Positions 1 through 9,288 are shown, numbered from the stretch's first letter. The stretch is DNA of 64,000 bases from Winogradskyella sp046545555 (GCF_046545555.1 NZ_JBHZTH010000002.1:248001-312000); one strand, 5' to 3'. Numbers and translations are program-made. Notes: generated by a model not told the origin, from the sequence alone.

Positions 1-798
1 GAAAACATCAAACTATTAGAAACTTATGAGACGTTGGCATTAACTTCTGTTGAGGTTGGTAAAGCATCCGCAGTAGATGTGTTGCGATTGCAAATGCGTC
101 AAAACGAAATGCAACAATTAAAAGATGTATTGCAAAAACAATTTTTAGCAGAACAAACTAACTTCAATAATCTATTGAATAGAGATAATGATGTTACCGT
201 GAATGTGGTAGATAGTTTAATGATACCTTCAGAAGACTTTGATATTACTTCTGAAAATTTAGCATTACATCCTGAATTACTAAAATATGATAAACTCTAT
301 CAATCCATAGAGCAATCAGAATTATTAAATCAAAAAGAAAGCAGTCCAATGATTGGTTTTGGATTAGATTATATCAATGTTGCTGAAAGACCAAATATGG
401 ATTTCAGCGATAACGGAAAGGATATTATAATGCCAATGGTTTCGGTATCTATCCCAATTTTCAATAAAAAATATAAATCGCAAACCAAACAAAATGATTT
501 GCAACAGCAGGAAATTACTGCTCAAAAACAGGAACGTTTAAATTCATTGGAAACGCTTTTAGACAAAGCGAATAACGAACGCATTTCTGCAAGAATAAGT
601 TATGCTACCCAAACAAAAAACCTACAGCAAGCCAAAGATGCAGAAGACATTTTAATCAAAAGCTATGAAACAGGAACGATTGATTTTAATGATGTTTTGG
701 ATATTCAAGAGTTGCAGCTAAAGTTTCAAATGAACCAAATAGAATCAATTAGAACTTATTATGTTCAATCAACGATTATTAATTATTTAACACAGTAA
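1..798 (+). CDS. TolC-like outer-membrane efflux protein (5' truncated)
   Basis: The reading frame is open from base 1 and ends at 798, so the N-terminus and signal peptide lie outside the window. The visible 265 residues are mostly long amphipathic helices rich in Gln, Asn and Glu, typical of the TolC/CusC/CzcC fold, with a central stretch that fits the short beta-barrel strands. TolC-family proteins form the outer-membrane channel of tripartite RND pumps. Only 2 bases separate it from the downstream HMA-MauE gene, and a CusB-like adaptor follows, so it is probably the outer-membrane channel of a heavy-metal efflux operon whose pump gene lies upstream. The family call is firm; the substrate is inferred from the neighbours. 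Confidence 0.85.
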   Translation, partial: ENIKLLETYETLALTSVEVGKASAVDVLRLQMRQNEMQQLKDVLQKQFLAEQTNFNNLLNRDNDVTVNVVDSLMIPSEDFDITSENLALHPELLKYDKLYQSIEQSELLNQKESSPMIGFGLDYINVAERPNMDFSDNGKDIIMPMVSVSIPIFNKKYKSQTKQNDLQQQEITAQKQERLNSLETLLDKANNERISARISYATQTKNLQQAKDAEDILIKSYETGTIDFNDVLDIQELQLKFQMNQIESIRTYYVQSTIINYLTQ

Positions 799-800
799 TA

Positions 801-1532
801 ATGAAACATACATATAAAATATCAGGAATGACCTGTAACAACTGTAAGGCTTCCGTCGAGAAATACTTAAGTGAAATAGACCACGTATCAGAGGTGTCTG
901 TTAATATTGAAAAAGGTGAGGCAGAAGTGAAAATGAATAAACATATTTCAACTGATATACTACAAAAAGCATTACCAGAAAAGTATACTTTATCTGAAAA
1001 GAATGAGAAGAATGTGTTTGCATCTTCAAGTATGTCGGCAATGCCAATGGAAGAAGAAAAAAGCAAGTTACAACAATTAAAACCACTCTTGCTTATCATC
1101 TTTTATATCGCAACAGCAAGTATATTATTACATTATAAAGATTGGAGATGGAACGCGTTTATGCTTGACTTTATGGGGTTGTTTTACATCGTATTTAGCT
1201 TCTTTAAAATGTTAGACCTAAAAGGATTTCCAGACTCATTCAGGATGTACGACCCGTTAGCAAAAAGAGTTCCTGCTTATGGTTGGGTTTATCCATTTAT
1301 TGAAACAGGTTTAGGTTTAATGTTCTTAATGCGATTTGAAGTTGAGATTTCTTTAATAATAACACTTGTTGTTTTGGGGATTACAACTATTGGAGTAACA
1401 AAAACACTCTTGGATAAAAAGTCAATACGATGCGCCTGTTTGGGAACTGCTCTAAAGTTGCCTATGACAGAAGCTACTTTTATCGAGAATGCCATAATGA
1501 TAGTTATGGCAAGTTTAATGTTAATTTTTTAA
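801..1532 (+). CDS. HMA domain fused to MauE/DoxX-like membrane protein
   Basis: The N-terminal 70 residues form a heavy-metal-associated domain with the GMTCNNC loop (metal-binding Cys12 and Cys15). About five hydrophobic segments follow between residues 90 and 243. A second Cys pair in the form CACLG (Cys211, Cys213) lies near the end, as in MauE-type membrane proteins linked to thiol redox chemistry. The architecture suggests a membrane protein that captures a soft metal such as Cu or Hg on the HMA domain, perhaps passing it or electrons across the membrane. It lies 2 bases after the TolC-like gene and 12 bases before the DUF305 gene, so it is probably co-transcribed with them. The exact reaction is unknown. 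Confidence 0.75.
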   Translation: MKHTYKISGMTCNNCKASVEKYLSEIDHVSEVSVNIEKGEAEVKMNKHISTDILQKALPEKYTLSEKNEKNVFASSSMSAMPMEEEKSKLQQLKPLLLIIFYIATASILLHYKDWRWNAFMLDFMGLFYIVFSFFKMLDLKGFPDSFRMYDPLAKRVPAYGWVYPFIETGLGLMFLMRFEVEISLIITLVVLGITTIGVTKTLLDKKSIRCACLGTALKLPMTEATFIENAIMIVMASLMLIF

Positions 1533-1544
1533 AATCAATTAATT

Positions 1545-2027
1545 ATGAAAAATCCAAAAGAACACTCAAACAAAGGAAATTACAAAACCTTCTTTATAAT
1601 GTTGGCTTGCTCATTTGTAGCAATGTACATAACGATGTATTTAAACACCTATTCCATAGACCACGTATGGTTTAGTTTAACACGATTCTATATGACGTGT
1701 TTAGGAATTTCAACAATGGCAGTAATAATGTGGTTTTTTATGCGAAAAATGTATAATGATAAAAAGAAGAATATCGCAATACTTGCAGGTAGTTTTATAC
1801 TGTTTGTAGGTGCATTAGGGTTGGTAAGAACACAAGCACCAATTATTGGTGATGTCCTTTGGATGAAAGCAATGATACCACATCATTCTATCGCTATTTT
1901 AACAAGTGAAAGAGCAGATATTCAAGACCCAGAAGTTAAGAAATTAGCAGAAGACATTATAAAAGCACAACGTAAAGAAATAGAAGAAATGAAAGCAATG
2001 ATAAAACGATTAGAGAATGAAAAATAA
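1545..2027 (+). CDS. DUF305 domain membrane protein
   Basis: This 160-residue protein has three hydrophobic segments (about residues 14-32, 44-66 and 76-94), then a C-terminal helical segment carrying the DUF305 signature MIPHHSIAI with paired His113 and His114, followed by a charged helix. DUF305 proteins are common in copper and mercury resistance islands of Bacteroidota, but their biochemical role is not settled; the His and Met residues fit metal binding. Its end overlaps the start of the adaptor gene by 11 bases, which points to translational coupling. Confidence 0.8.
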   Translation: MKNPKEHSNKGNYKTFFIMLACSFVAMYITMYLNTYSIDHVWFSLTRFYMTCLGISTMAVIMWFFMRKMYNDKKKNIAILAGSFILFVGALGLVRTQAPIIGDVLWMKAMIPHHSIAILTSERADIQDPEVKKLAEDIIKAQRKEIEEMKAMIKRLENEK

Positions 2028-3795
2028 TAAAATAGTCATATATATTGGCATACTCGTAGTAGGTGTGTTATTGGGTTGGTTGCTTTTTGGTGGTTCATCA
2101 AAAAAAGATACAGAACATAATCACGATGCGGTTGCAGAAACTAATCAACTATGGACGTGTTCTATGCATCCACAAATTATGCAACCAGAATCAGGCGATT
2201 GTCCTATTTGTGGTATGGATTTAATTCCTGCTGATGGTGGAAGTGATGGTTTATTAGCAGACCAATTCAAATTGACTGAAAACGCAATGGCTTTAGCTAA
2301 TATTCAAACATCTATTGTTGGTAAAGGCAATGTTGAAGGCAATACTATCAAATTATCTGGTAAAATTGCTGAAAACGAAGAAGCAAATGCAGTACAGGTA
2401 AGTTATTTCGCTGGAAGAATTGAACGTTTGAATGTGAGTTTTACAGGCGAAGAAGTTCGTAAAGGTCAGTTATTGGCAACCATTTATTCACCAGAACTCT
2501 ATGCAGCACAACAAGAATTAATTACAGCAGCATCTTTAAAAGAATCACAACCTGCTTTATACAAAGCAGTCCGTAATAAACTGAAATTATGGAAGCTCTC
2601 TGAAAATCAAATCAATCAGATTGAAGAAACAGGAAAAGTGAAAGAAAATTTTCCTGTTTATGCAACCTTTTCGGGTACTGTTACAGAAAAATTGGTAGAG
2701 CAAGGCGATTACATTAAACAAGGACAACCCTTACTTAAAATTGCTAATCTAAACACGGTTTGGTGTAACTTTGATGTGTATGAAAATCAGATTGACCGCT
2801 TTAAAAAAGGACAGGAAGTGATGATAACAACCAATGCTTATCCTAATAAAGAGTTTAAAGGTAAAGTAGATTTCATTGACCCAGTTTTAAACACGAAAAC
2901 AAGAACTGTAACCTTACGTGTTGTTTTAAGCAATAAGGACGATGTATTTAAACCAGGAATGTTTGTAACCGCAAATATTGAAGGCAGTACAGCTAATAAT
3001 GATGACCTATTAACAATTCCTTCATCTTCTGTGTTATGGACAGGTGAACGTTCTGTGGTGTACCTTAAAACAAATCCAGACCAACCTATTTTTGAAATGC
3101 GTGAAATTAAATTAGGCAATCAAATTGGTAATGAATATGAAGTTGTAGAAGGATTATTTGTTGGAAATGAAATAGTGACTAACGGTACATTTACGGTTGA
3201 TGCAGCTGCACAATTACAAGGCAAAAAGTCGATGATGAATAAAGATGGTGGTAAAGTAATGACTGGACACGAAGGTCATTTAGGTATGGATAACAATGCA
3301 TCTAACAAAGAAAGTGACCACACTAATATGAATGAGCGTTTGGAAGTATCAGCGAAATTTCAAGAGCAGTTAAAAGCTGTTTTCAATGCGTATATCAATT
3401 TAAAAGATGCTTTAGTAAAAGAAGATTCAAAAAGTACTTCAACAAGCACAAAAACTTTGTTAAATAAATTGAACAAAGTAGATATGAAATTGTTGTCAGA
3501 TAATAAGGCGCATAACCATTGGATGTCATTAGAAAAGGAAATAAAATCTTCTGCAACTTCAATTTCTGAAACATCCGATATAGAATCACAAAGAGACCAT
3601 TTTAAACATTTATCATCACATCTAATCAATGCTGTACAACTATTTGGTGTCAATGAAAAAATCTATGTGGAATTTTGTCCAATGGCAGATAACAACAATG
3701 GTGCATATTGGTTGAGTAAAGAAGAACAAGTAATCAATCCATACTTTGGCGAAGCAATGCTAACCTGTGGTGAAGTAAAACAAGTAATAGAATAA
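2017..3795 (+). CDS. CusB-type RND periplasmic adaptor with metal-binding segment and DUF3347 tail
   Basis: Residues 7-25 form a membrane anchor. Residues 46-69 form a heavy-metal-binding segment, WTCSMHP then CPICGM, with Cys48, Cys62 and Cys65. A membrane-fusion-protein core follows to about residue 400 (barrel-sandwich and beta-barrel repeats, for example the GDYIKQGQPL segment). A DUF3347-like C-terminal domain spans roughly residues 445-590 and is rich in His, Met and Cys. CusB-family adaptors bridge the inner-membrane RND pump and the outer-membrane channel and can load metal onto the pump. The two extra metal-binding regions make this a multi-site adaptor, probably for Cu/Ag or a similar soft metal. 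No pump gene sits directly beside it in the window; the partner may lie upstream. Confidence 0.88.
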   Translation: MKNNKIVIYIGILVVGVLLGWLLFGGSSKKDTEHNHDAVAETNQLWTCSMHPQIMQPESGDCPICGMDLIPADGGSDGLLADQFKLTENAMALANIQTSIVGKGNVEGNTIKLSGKIAENEEANAVQVSYFAGRIERLNVSFTGEEVRKGQLLATIYSPELYAAQQELITAASLKESQPALYKAVRNKLKLWKLSENQINQIEETGKVKENFPVYATFSGTVTEKLVEQGDYIKQGQPLLKIANLNTVWCNFDVYENQIDRFKKGQEVMITTNAYPNKEFKGKVDFIDPVLNTKTRTVTLRVVLSNKDDVFKPGMFVTANIEGSTANNDDLLTIPSSSVLWTGERSVVYLKTNPDQPIFEMREIKLGNQIGNEYEVVEGLFVGNEIVTNGTFTVDAAAQLQGKKSMMNKDGGKVMTGHEGHLGMDNNASNKESDHTNMNERLEVSAKFQEQLKAVFNAYINLKDALVKEDSKSTSTSTKTLLNKLNKVDMKLLSDNKAHNHWMSLEKEIKSSATSISETSDIESQRDHFKHLSSHLINAVQLFGVNEKIYVEFCPMADNNNGAYWLSKEEQVINPYFGEAMLTCGEVKQVIE

Positions 3796-3827
3796 TAAAT
3801 CAAGTAATAACAATTAAATTTTAAACA

Positions 3828-4322
3828 ATGAATTTTTCAAAGAAAAATCACGAACACAAAAACAAAAATGTAATCGACGTGAGTAAAAAAGTAATTTTAA
3901 GTGTAGCTGTAATAGCAGCATTAGGTTTGACAAGTTGTAAAAACGAAACCAAAAAAGAAACAGAAACCACAACTACTGAAATGTCAAAAGATATGGCAAT
4001 GACAGACCTGTCTTTTGGTGTAAGAGGAAATTGCGGAATGTGTAAAAGCACTATCGAAAAAGCAGCTAACGGTGTTGAAGGTGTAGCAAGTGCTAATTGG
4101 GATGTCGATAAAAAGAAGATTGATGTGTCTTTTGATGATACAAAAACCGAAGCAATGGCAATCCATAAAGCAATCGCAGCTTCAGGTTATGATACCGAAA
4201 AAGTTGCTGGTGATGAAGAAGCATATAATGGTTTACCAGATTGTTGTAAATACGACCACGAAATGATGATGAACCAATCAGGTGAAATGAAAAGTGATGA
4301 CCATTCAAATCACGACCATTAA
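3828..4322 (+). CDS. HMA-domain lipoprotein, probable periplasmic metal binder
   Basis: A hydrophobic signal ends in a lipobox, GLTSC with Cys37, followed by a Lys/Glu/Thr linker. An HMA domain begins near residue 61 and has the metal loop RGNCGMC (Cys69, Cys72). The C-terminal tail contains a CC pair and clusters of Met and His (SNHDH end), further soft-metal ligands. A GTG at 3879 would give a more standard lipoprotein signal beginning MSKKVILS, so the start is uncertain. It is the last gene of its unit, before the terminator at 4335. The likely role is a metal chaperone or buffer in the periplasm; the metal itself is not shown. Confidence 0.8.
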   Translation: MNFSKKNHEHKNKNVIDVSKKVILSVAVIAALGLTSCKNETKKETETTTTEMSKDMAMTDLSFGVRGNCGMCKSTIEKAANGVEGVASANWDVDKKKIDVSFDDTKTEAMAIHKAIAASGYDTEKVAGDEEAYNGLPDCCKYDHEMMMNQSGEMKSDDHSNHDH

Positions 4323-4334
4323 GCAATTAACTAA

Positions 4335-4362
4335 AGAGTCTTTTTCGGAAGGCTCTTTTTTA
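4335..4362 (+). terminator. Rho-independent terminator after metal unit A
   Basis: AGAGTCTT (4335-4342) pairs with AAGGCTCT (4349-4356) with one G-T wobble, around a short TTTTCGG-like loop, followed by a T run. It lies 13 bases after the HMA lipoprotein stop. Confidence 0.85.
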
Positions 4363-4387
4363 TTTATTTAGAAATGCATAAATTATT

Positions 4388-4402
4388 TGCACTACCATTG
4401 CA
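4388..4402. promoter_or_regulatory. Palindromic operator-like site, copy 1
   Basis: TGCACTACCATTGCA is an imperfect inverted repeat (TGCACT / ATTGCA around three bases). It differs in one base from the site at 10902-10916. It lies 12 bases upstream of a TATATTTG -7-like element, covering the -33 region of the unit B promoter. It is probably a repressor or activator site; the Fur-family protein encoded at 10485 is the best candidate to bind it. Confidence 0.6.
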
Positions 4403-4414
4403 TTTGATAATTTG

Positions 4415-4422
4415 TATATTTG
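4415..4422 (+). promoter_or_regulatory. Bacteroidota-type -7 element of unit B
   Basis: TATATTTG matches the TAnnTTTG consensus exactly and ends 10 bases before the ATG at 4433. TTTG at 4386-4389 could be a -33 element, but the 25-base spacing is somewhat long. Confidence 0.55.
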
Positions 4423-4432
4423 TCTAAATTAT

Positions 4433-4828
4433 ATGAAAATACTCGTTTCCATATCAATGTCTATTTTATTCTTTTTTCAAGGGATAAGCATAGATTTGGA
4501 CTTTTGTGGTCCAATTAAAGAAATTTCAAACATTATTACCCATTATCAAGACCATAAAGTTTATGGAGACTCTTTCCTTGATTATGTAGTTGAAGATTAT
4601 ATTGGCAGCGATGCTAAAAATGAAGAGCATCATCATAACCCAGATAAGGAGAATACACCAGTCCATTCTCATAATCAGTGTTGTCACCCTTTGGTATTAA
4701 TTATTGCGAACAATAATCTGGCATTAACCAATCAACTAAAATTTGAAGAGAAAAAACAGTATAATTTACATAAAGTAAACTTCACTTCCAGATATTTGGA
4801 ATCACTTTTCCAACCACCTAAAGTATAA
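4433..4828 (+). CDS. Small exported His/Cys-rich protein, DUF6660/HYC_CC_PP-like
   Basis: This is a 131-residue protein. The ATG at 4433 is preferred over an upstream TTG because it begins directly with the signal sequence MKILVSISMSILFFFQG. The mature part has a conserved-looking DFCGP segment, a His-rich stretch (EEHHHN and HSHNQCCHP) and a C-terminal FQPPKV. The layout of an early Cys, a central CC and a terminal PP resembles small Bacteroidota families found beside heavy-metal efflux genes (DUF6660, HYC_CC_PP). It probably binds metal in the periplasm; that role is inferred from composition and context only. Confidence 0.6.
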   Translation: MKILVSISMSILFFFQGISIDLDFCGPIKEISNIITHYQDHKVYGDSFLDYVVEDYIGSDAKNEEHHHNPDKENTPVHSHNQCCHPLVLIIANNNLALTNQLKFEEKKQYNLHKVNFTSRYLESLFQPPKV

Positions 4829-4861
4829 TTCAGTTTTTAATGGATAGCTATATCCAATTTT

Positions 4862-4880
4862 GAGCCTAAAGGGTTCTTTT
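4862..4880 (+). terminator. Possible weak terminator or attenuator
   Basis: GAGCC (4862-4866) can pair with GGTTC (4872-4876), followed by TTTT. It is short and could attenuate rather than stop transcription between the small exported protein and the CzcA-type pump gene. A TGGATA/TATCCA hairpin lies just upstream at 4841-4856. Confidence 0.35.
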
Positions 4881-4949
4881 CATTTCGTGTAATTCTATTT
4901 CTTATATCAGAATTGTATCGAATAATTTAACTGAATTAATACATTTTCT

Positions 4950-7900
4950 ATGATTAATAAAATCATTGATTTTTCAATCAATAACAAATTCATTATTGGT
5001 TTGCTTACGCTTACCATAATTGGTGCAGGTATTTGGAGTATGACAAAAGTACCAATCGATGCTGTTCCAGACATTACTAACAACCAAGTACAAGTCATTA
5101 CGCAAGCACCCAATTTAGGTACAGAAGATATTGAACAAATTGTTACCTATCCTATTGAGGTGGCAATGAGCAACCTTCCTGATGTACAGGAAATTAGGTC
5201 AATCTCTCGTTTTGGTTTATCGGTGGTTACCATTGTATTCGATGATGATATGGGAACCTATCTGCCTCGACAATTAGTAGCTGAAAAACTAAACGAAGTC
5301 AAAGAGCAAATTCCTGCTGGTTTTGGCGAACCTACTATGGGACCAATTTCAACAGGATTGGGAGAGATTTACCAATACACTTTAAAAGTAGCACCAGAGT
5401 ACAAAGACAAATATACCGTCACAGATTTACGCTCAATGCAAGATTGGATTGTACAGCGTCAAATGGCTATGGTTGAAGGTGTAGTTGAAGTAAACGCCAT
5501 AGGTGGTAAGATTAAACAATACGAAGTAGCGGTTGCCCCAAACGATTTAAACGCTATTGGTTTAACCATTACAGATGTATTTAATGCGCTTGAAGCCAAT
5601 AATCAAAACACAGGTGGTGCGTATATCGAAAAAAACCATCAGGCTAATTTTATTCGCGGTGAAGGCTTGGTGCGAAGTTTTGAGGACATTAAAAAAATCA
5701 CAGTCAAGAATATTAATAATATTCCCGTAACTATAGGAGATATTGCTACAGTACAATTTGGTTCTGCAATACGTTATGGTGCATTAACTCAAGATGGCGA
5801 AGGAGAAGTTGTTGGTGGTTTGGTAATGATGTTAAAAGGTGCTAATTCTAATGATGTTATCGCCAATGTAAAAGAGCGAATGGCTCAAATAGAAAAGTCA
5901 TTACCAGAAGGTGTCATTATAGAATCCTTGTTAGACAGAAGTAAATTAATTGGAGAAACAACTTCTACAGTTACCACCAATCTTATTGAAGGTGCATTGA
6001 TAGTTATTTTTGTCCTTATCTTCTTATTAGGAAATTGGCGAGGTGGTTTAATCGTAGCTTCAACCATACCATTATCCTTATTATTCGCCTTTATTTTAAT
6101 GAACGTGTTCGATGTTTGGGTAAACTTAATGAGTTTGGGAGCAATAGATTTCGGAATTATAGTTGATGGAGCGGTAATAATAGTTGAAAGTACAGTATTT
6201 CTAATTGCATCACAAGTCCTGAAAAAGAAACAGCTTACATCCAAAGAACGAGATAAAGTGGCATCAAATGCTTCAAAAAAGATGATGAATGCTGCGTTCT
6301 TCGGTCAGTTGATTATCCTTATTGTTTTTCTACCCATTTTAGCTTTACAAGGTATAGAAGGAAAGATGTTTAAGCCAATGGCGTTGACATTTATTTTTGC
6401 TATGATTGGTGCAATGGTACTTTGTTTAACGTATGTACCAATGATGTCTGCTTTGGTGTTAAGAGCACCAAAAACCGATAAAAAATCCTATGGAGATAGA
6501 TTTGTGCATTGGGTTGAAGATAAATACCAACCTTTATTGGTTAGAGCATTGCGAAAAGGTAAATGGGTAATCGGGATTGCAGTTGTCTTGTTCGGGATAA
6601 CCGTTTTTATGTTTTCAAGAATGGGTGGCGAGTTTATCCCGCAACTCGATGAAGGTGATATTGCATTTCACGCTATTTTAAAACCAGGTAGTTCACTTAC
6701 CGAAACTATTGAAACTACTACCAAAATAGAACAAATAGTAAAATCCAAATTTCCAGAAGTCGAAAAAATTGTTAGTCGTATTGGTGTTGCCGAAATACCA
6801 ACCGACCCAATGCCAATGGATTTAGCTGATGTTTTTGTTATTCTGAAACCTAAAAGCGAATGGACAACAGCAGAGACAAAAGATGAATTGATTGAGAAAA
6901 TGAAAGAAGCGGTTGAAATCGTTCCTGGTGTTAATTATGAATTTACCCAACCCATCGAAATGCGTTTTAATGAGTTGCTTGAAGGTGTGCGTGAAGATAT
7001 TGCCATAAAACTCTATGGTGAAGACATTGACATACTATCCCAAAAAGCTGAAGAAATATCTAAAATTATTGCAGGTACTGAAGGTATTGGAGATATGAAA
7101 GCCGAAGCCACAACAGGTTTGCCACAAATGACCATTAATTACAACAGAAACAAATTAGCACAATACGGACTTCAAATAAATACCCTAAATCAAACCGTAC
7201 AATCTGCATTTGCAGGTGGTACAGCAGGTGTGATTTTTGAAGGTGAAAAACGCTTCGATTTAGTGGTACGTTTAAGTTCTCAAAACCGAAAGGATATTAC
7301 AGATGTTCAAAATCTATATATCAATTTACCTTCGGGTGCTCAAATTCCTTTGCGTGAAATTGCAGATGTAAGTTACAAAGCAGGACCAATGCAAATCAGT
7401 AGAGACAATACCAATAGAAGAACATATGTAGGTATCAATGTAAGAGGTCGTGATGTCAAATCTTTGGTAACTGAAATAAAATCAAAATTAGATGCAAAAT
7501 TGGAATTACCATCAGGTTATTTTATTCGCTATGGTGGTGCATTTGAAAATCTGGAACGTGCCAGCAACCGATTACAAACCGTTGTTCCTATTGCATTGTT
7601 GCTCATATTTATATTGATATACTTTGCATTAAAATCTTTACCACAAACCTTAATGATTTACATAGCCATTCCAATGGCAACCATTGGTGGCATTGTAGCC
7701 TTATGGTTGCGTGATATGCCATTTAGTATTTCAGCAGGTGTTGGTTTCATTGTATTGTTTGGCGTTGCGGTTTTAAATGGATTGGTAATGATAAGTGGAC
7801 TTAACGAATTAAAAGACGAAGGAGTAACCAACCTAAAGGATAGAATAGTTGAAGGCACTAAACGAAGAATCAGACCTATTATGTTAACTGCTTTTACAGA

Positions 7901-9284
7901 TGTGTTAGGCTTTCTGCCAATGGCGATTTCGTCATCAGCAGGTGCAGAAGTACAACGTCCATTGGCTACTGTGGTAATTGGTGGTTTGTTAACTTCTACT
8001 TTGCTAACGCTATTCGTATTGCCCATTTTATACCATTGGGTAGAAAACAAATCATTTACGTTTAAACCGAATAAAAAGTTGGTTACAGCAACAGCAGTAT
8101 TTCTTTTACTGTTTGGTTTTTCAGCACAAAGTAATGCACAAGAGAAAAACGATACAATTCCCGAAATTTCATTACAGGAAGCGATAAAACTTTCCAAAAG
8201 TAATTATCCATTATTAAAACAAAAGCAGTTGGAAATTACAAAGCAAGAGCAATTAAAAGCGACTGCTTATGATTTTGGAACAACACAAATTTTTACAGGA
8301 GGAGAAGAAATTAATAGCGGTAATGGCATTTATACAACCATTGGCATTGGTCAATCTAATATTGATGTATTTGGTATAGCTTCTAAAAAGAAGTTACAAG
8401 AACAACGCATTCAATTGGCACAAAAAGCCTTTCAACTTTCCGAATTGGAATTAGAATTGGAAGTCAAAAAAGCGTGGTCAAAATGTTATCAAATGAAACG
8501 AAACTATGATTTGTATAAAGAACTGGATTCCATTTATTCAAAATTTGAACAAGCAGTAGCTTTAAATTATGAAGTAGAAGCTATTTCTAAATTAGAATAT
8601 TCAGCAGCAAAAAATCAAGCGTTTCAAATTCAGAATAAAAAAGCGCAAGCCTATAGTGATTATCTTATTGCTTTACAGCAATTCAATTTGTGGTTGGTTT
8701 CAGAAGAAATTTTTACGGTTTCAGATGAATTTGATGTAGCTATGGATAATGATATGGAAATGTCCAATATTGAAAGCCATCCATTGTACAGTATTTCGCA
8801 GAACATTGTAGATGAAGCAGAAGCCAAATATAAAGCTGCAAAGGCGGATAATTTACCGAAGTTCAATCTACAAGGTGGTTTACAAAAAGTAAATGGCAAT
8901 TCAGGGTTTTACACCTATCAAGCAGGTATTTCCATTCCGTTTTTATCAGGTTCTAACAAAGCACAAGTTAGAAGTGCCAGAATTGATAAAGACATAGCGG
9001 AAACTAATGTAGCGTTCAAAAAACAGGAAGTACAATCAAGGTTTGTTCAGGCTAAAGAAAATTATATGAAATGGAAAACATCTTGGGAGTTTTACAAAGA
9101 CCAAGTTTTACCATTAACAAAAGAGCAAAAAACAGGTGCATTACTGGCATACAGAGAAGGCGAAATAGATTATACTGCATTTACGCAGTTGATAAAAGAG
9201 GCCATTCAATCGGAACTTGAAGCACAGACTGCATTAGTAAACTATTTAGAAAGCACATTTCAATTACAATATTTTAATCAATAA
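4950..9284 (+). CDS. CzcA-type heavy-metal RND pump fused to a TolC-like domain
   Basis: A 1444-residue fusion. Residues 1 to about 1040 are a heavy-metal-efflux RND pump: an N-terminal transmembrane helix, periplasmic porter loops, and the signature DFGIIVDGAVIIVES in the helix 4 region. The DFG..VDGA form is the one described for Zn/Co/Cd (CzcA-like) pumps rather than the Cu/Ag (CusA) form. After the last pump helices, a hydrophobic stretch ending SAQSNAQ leads into about 380 residues of TolC-like helical hairpins (roughly 1065-1444). Pump and outer-membrane channel are therefore made as one chain. Fusions of this kind occur in Bacteroidota. The adaptor gene starts 4 bases downstream. Metal specificity is inferred from the signature. 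Confidence 0.92.
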   Translation: MINKIIDFSINNKFIIGLLTLTIIGAGIWSMTKVPIDAVPDITNNQVQVITQAPNLGTEDIEQIVTYPIEVAMSNLPDVQEIRSISRFGLSVVTIVFDDDMGTYLPRQLVAEKLNEVKEQIPAGFGEPTMGPISTGLGEIYQYTLKVAPEYKDKYTVTDLRSMQDWIVQRQMAMVEGVVEVNAIGGKIKQYEVAVAPNDLNAIGLTITDVFNALEANNQNTGGAYIEKNHQANFIRGEGLVRSFEDIKKITVKNINNIPVTIGDIATVQFGSAIRYGALTQDGEGEVVGGLVMMLKGANSNDVIANVKERMAQIEKSLPEGVIIESLLDRSKLIGETTSTVTTNLIEGALIVIFVLIFLLGNWRGGLIVASTIPLSLLFAFILMNVFDVWVNLMSLGAIDFGIIVDGAVIIVESTVFLIASQVLKKKQLTSKERDKVASNASKKMMNAAFFGQLIILIVFLPILALQGIEGKMFKPMALTFIFAMIGAMVLCLTYVPMMSALVLRAPKTDKKSYGDRFVHWVEDKYQPLLVRALRKGKWVIGIAVVLFGITVFMFSRMGGEFIPQLDEGDIAFHAILKPGSSLTETIETTTKIEQIVKSKFPEVEKIVSRIGVAEIPTDPMPMDLADVFVILKPKSEWTTAETKDELIEKMKEAVEIVPGVNYEFTQPIEMRFNELLEGVREDIAIKLYGEDIDILSQKAEEISKIIAGTEGIGDMKAEATTGLPQMTINYNRNKLAQYGLQINTLNQTVQSAFAGGTAGVIFEGEKRFDLVVRLSSQNRKDITDVQNLYINLPSGAQIPLREIADVSYKAGPMQISRDNTNRRTYVGINVRGRDVKSLVTEIKSKLDAKLELPSGYFIRYGGAFENLERASNRLQTVVPIALLLIFILIYFALKSLPQTLMIYIAIPMATIGGIVALWLRDMPFSISAGVGFIVLFGVAVLNGLVMISGLNELKDEGVTNLKDRIVEGTKRRIRPIMLTAFTDVLGFLPMAISSSAGAEVQRPLATVVIGGLLTSTLLTLFVLPILYHWVENKSFTFKPNKKLVTATAVFLLLFGFSAQSNAQEKNDTIPEISLQEAIKLSKSNYPLLKQKQLEITKQEQLKATAYDFGTTQIFTGGEEINSGNGIYTTIGIGQSNIDVFGIASKKKLQEQRIQLAQKAFQLSELELELEVKKAWSKCYQMKRNYDLYKELDSIYSKFEQAVALNYEVEAISKLEYSAAKNQAFQIQNKKAQAYSDYLIALQQFNLWLVSEEIFTVSDEFDVAMDNDMEMSNIESHPLYSISQNIVDEAEAKYKAAKADNLPKFNLQGGLQKVNGNSGFYTYQAGISIPFLSGSNKAQVRSARIDKDIAETNVAFKKQEVQSRFVQAKENYMKWKTSWEFYKDQVLPLTKEQKTGALLAYREGEIDYTAFTQLIKEAIQSELEAQTALVNYLESTFQLQYFNQ

Positions 9285-9288
9285 GACA

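Noticed and set aside
1430..1675. Plus-strand ORF of 81 codons
   Set aside because: It overlaps the ends of the HMA-MauE and DUF305 genes in another frame, and its sequence looks like an out-of-frame shadow.
7658..8197. Minus-strand ORF of 179 codons inside the CzcA-TolC gene
   Set aside because: It lies fully antisense to a strongly supported coding region and has the Ser/Ile/Asn-rich composition of a shadow frame.
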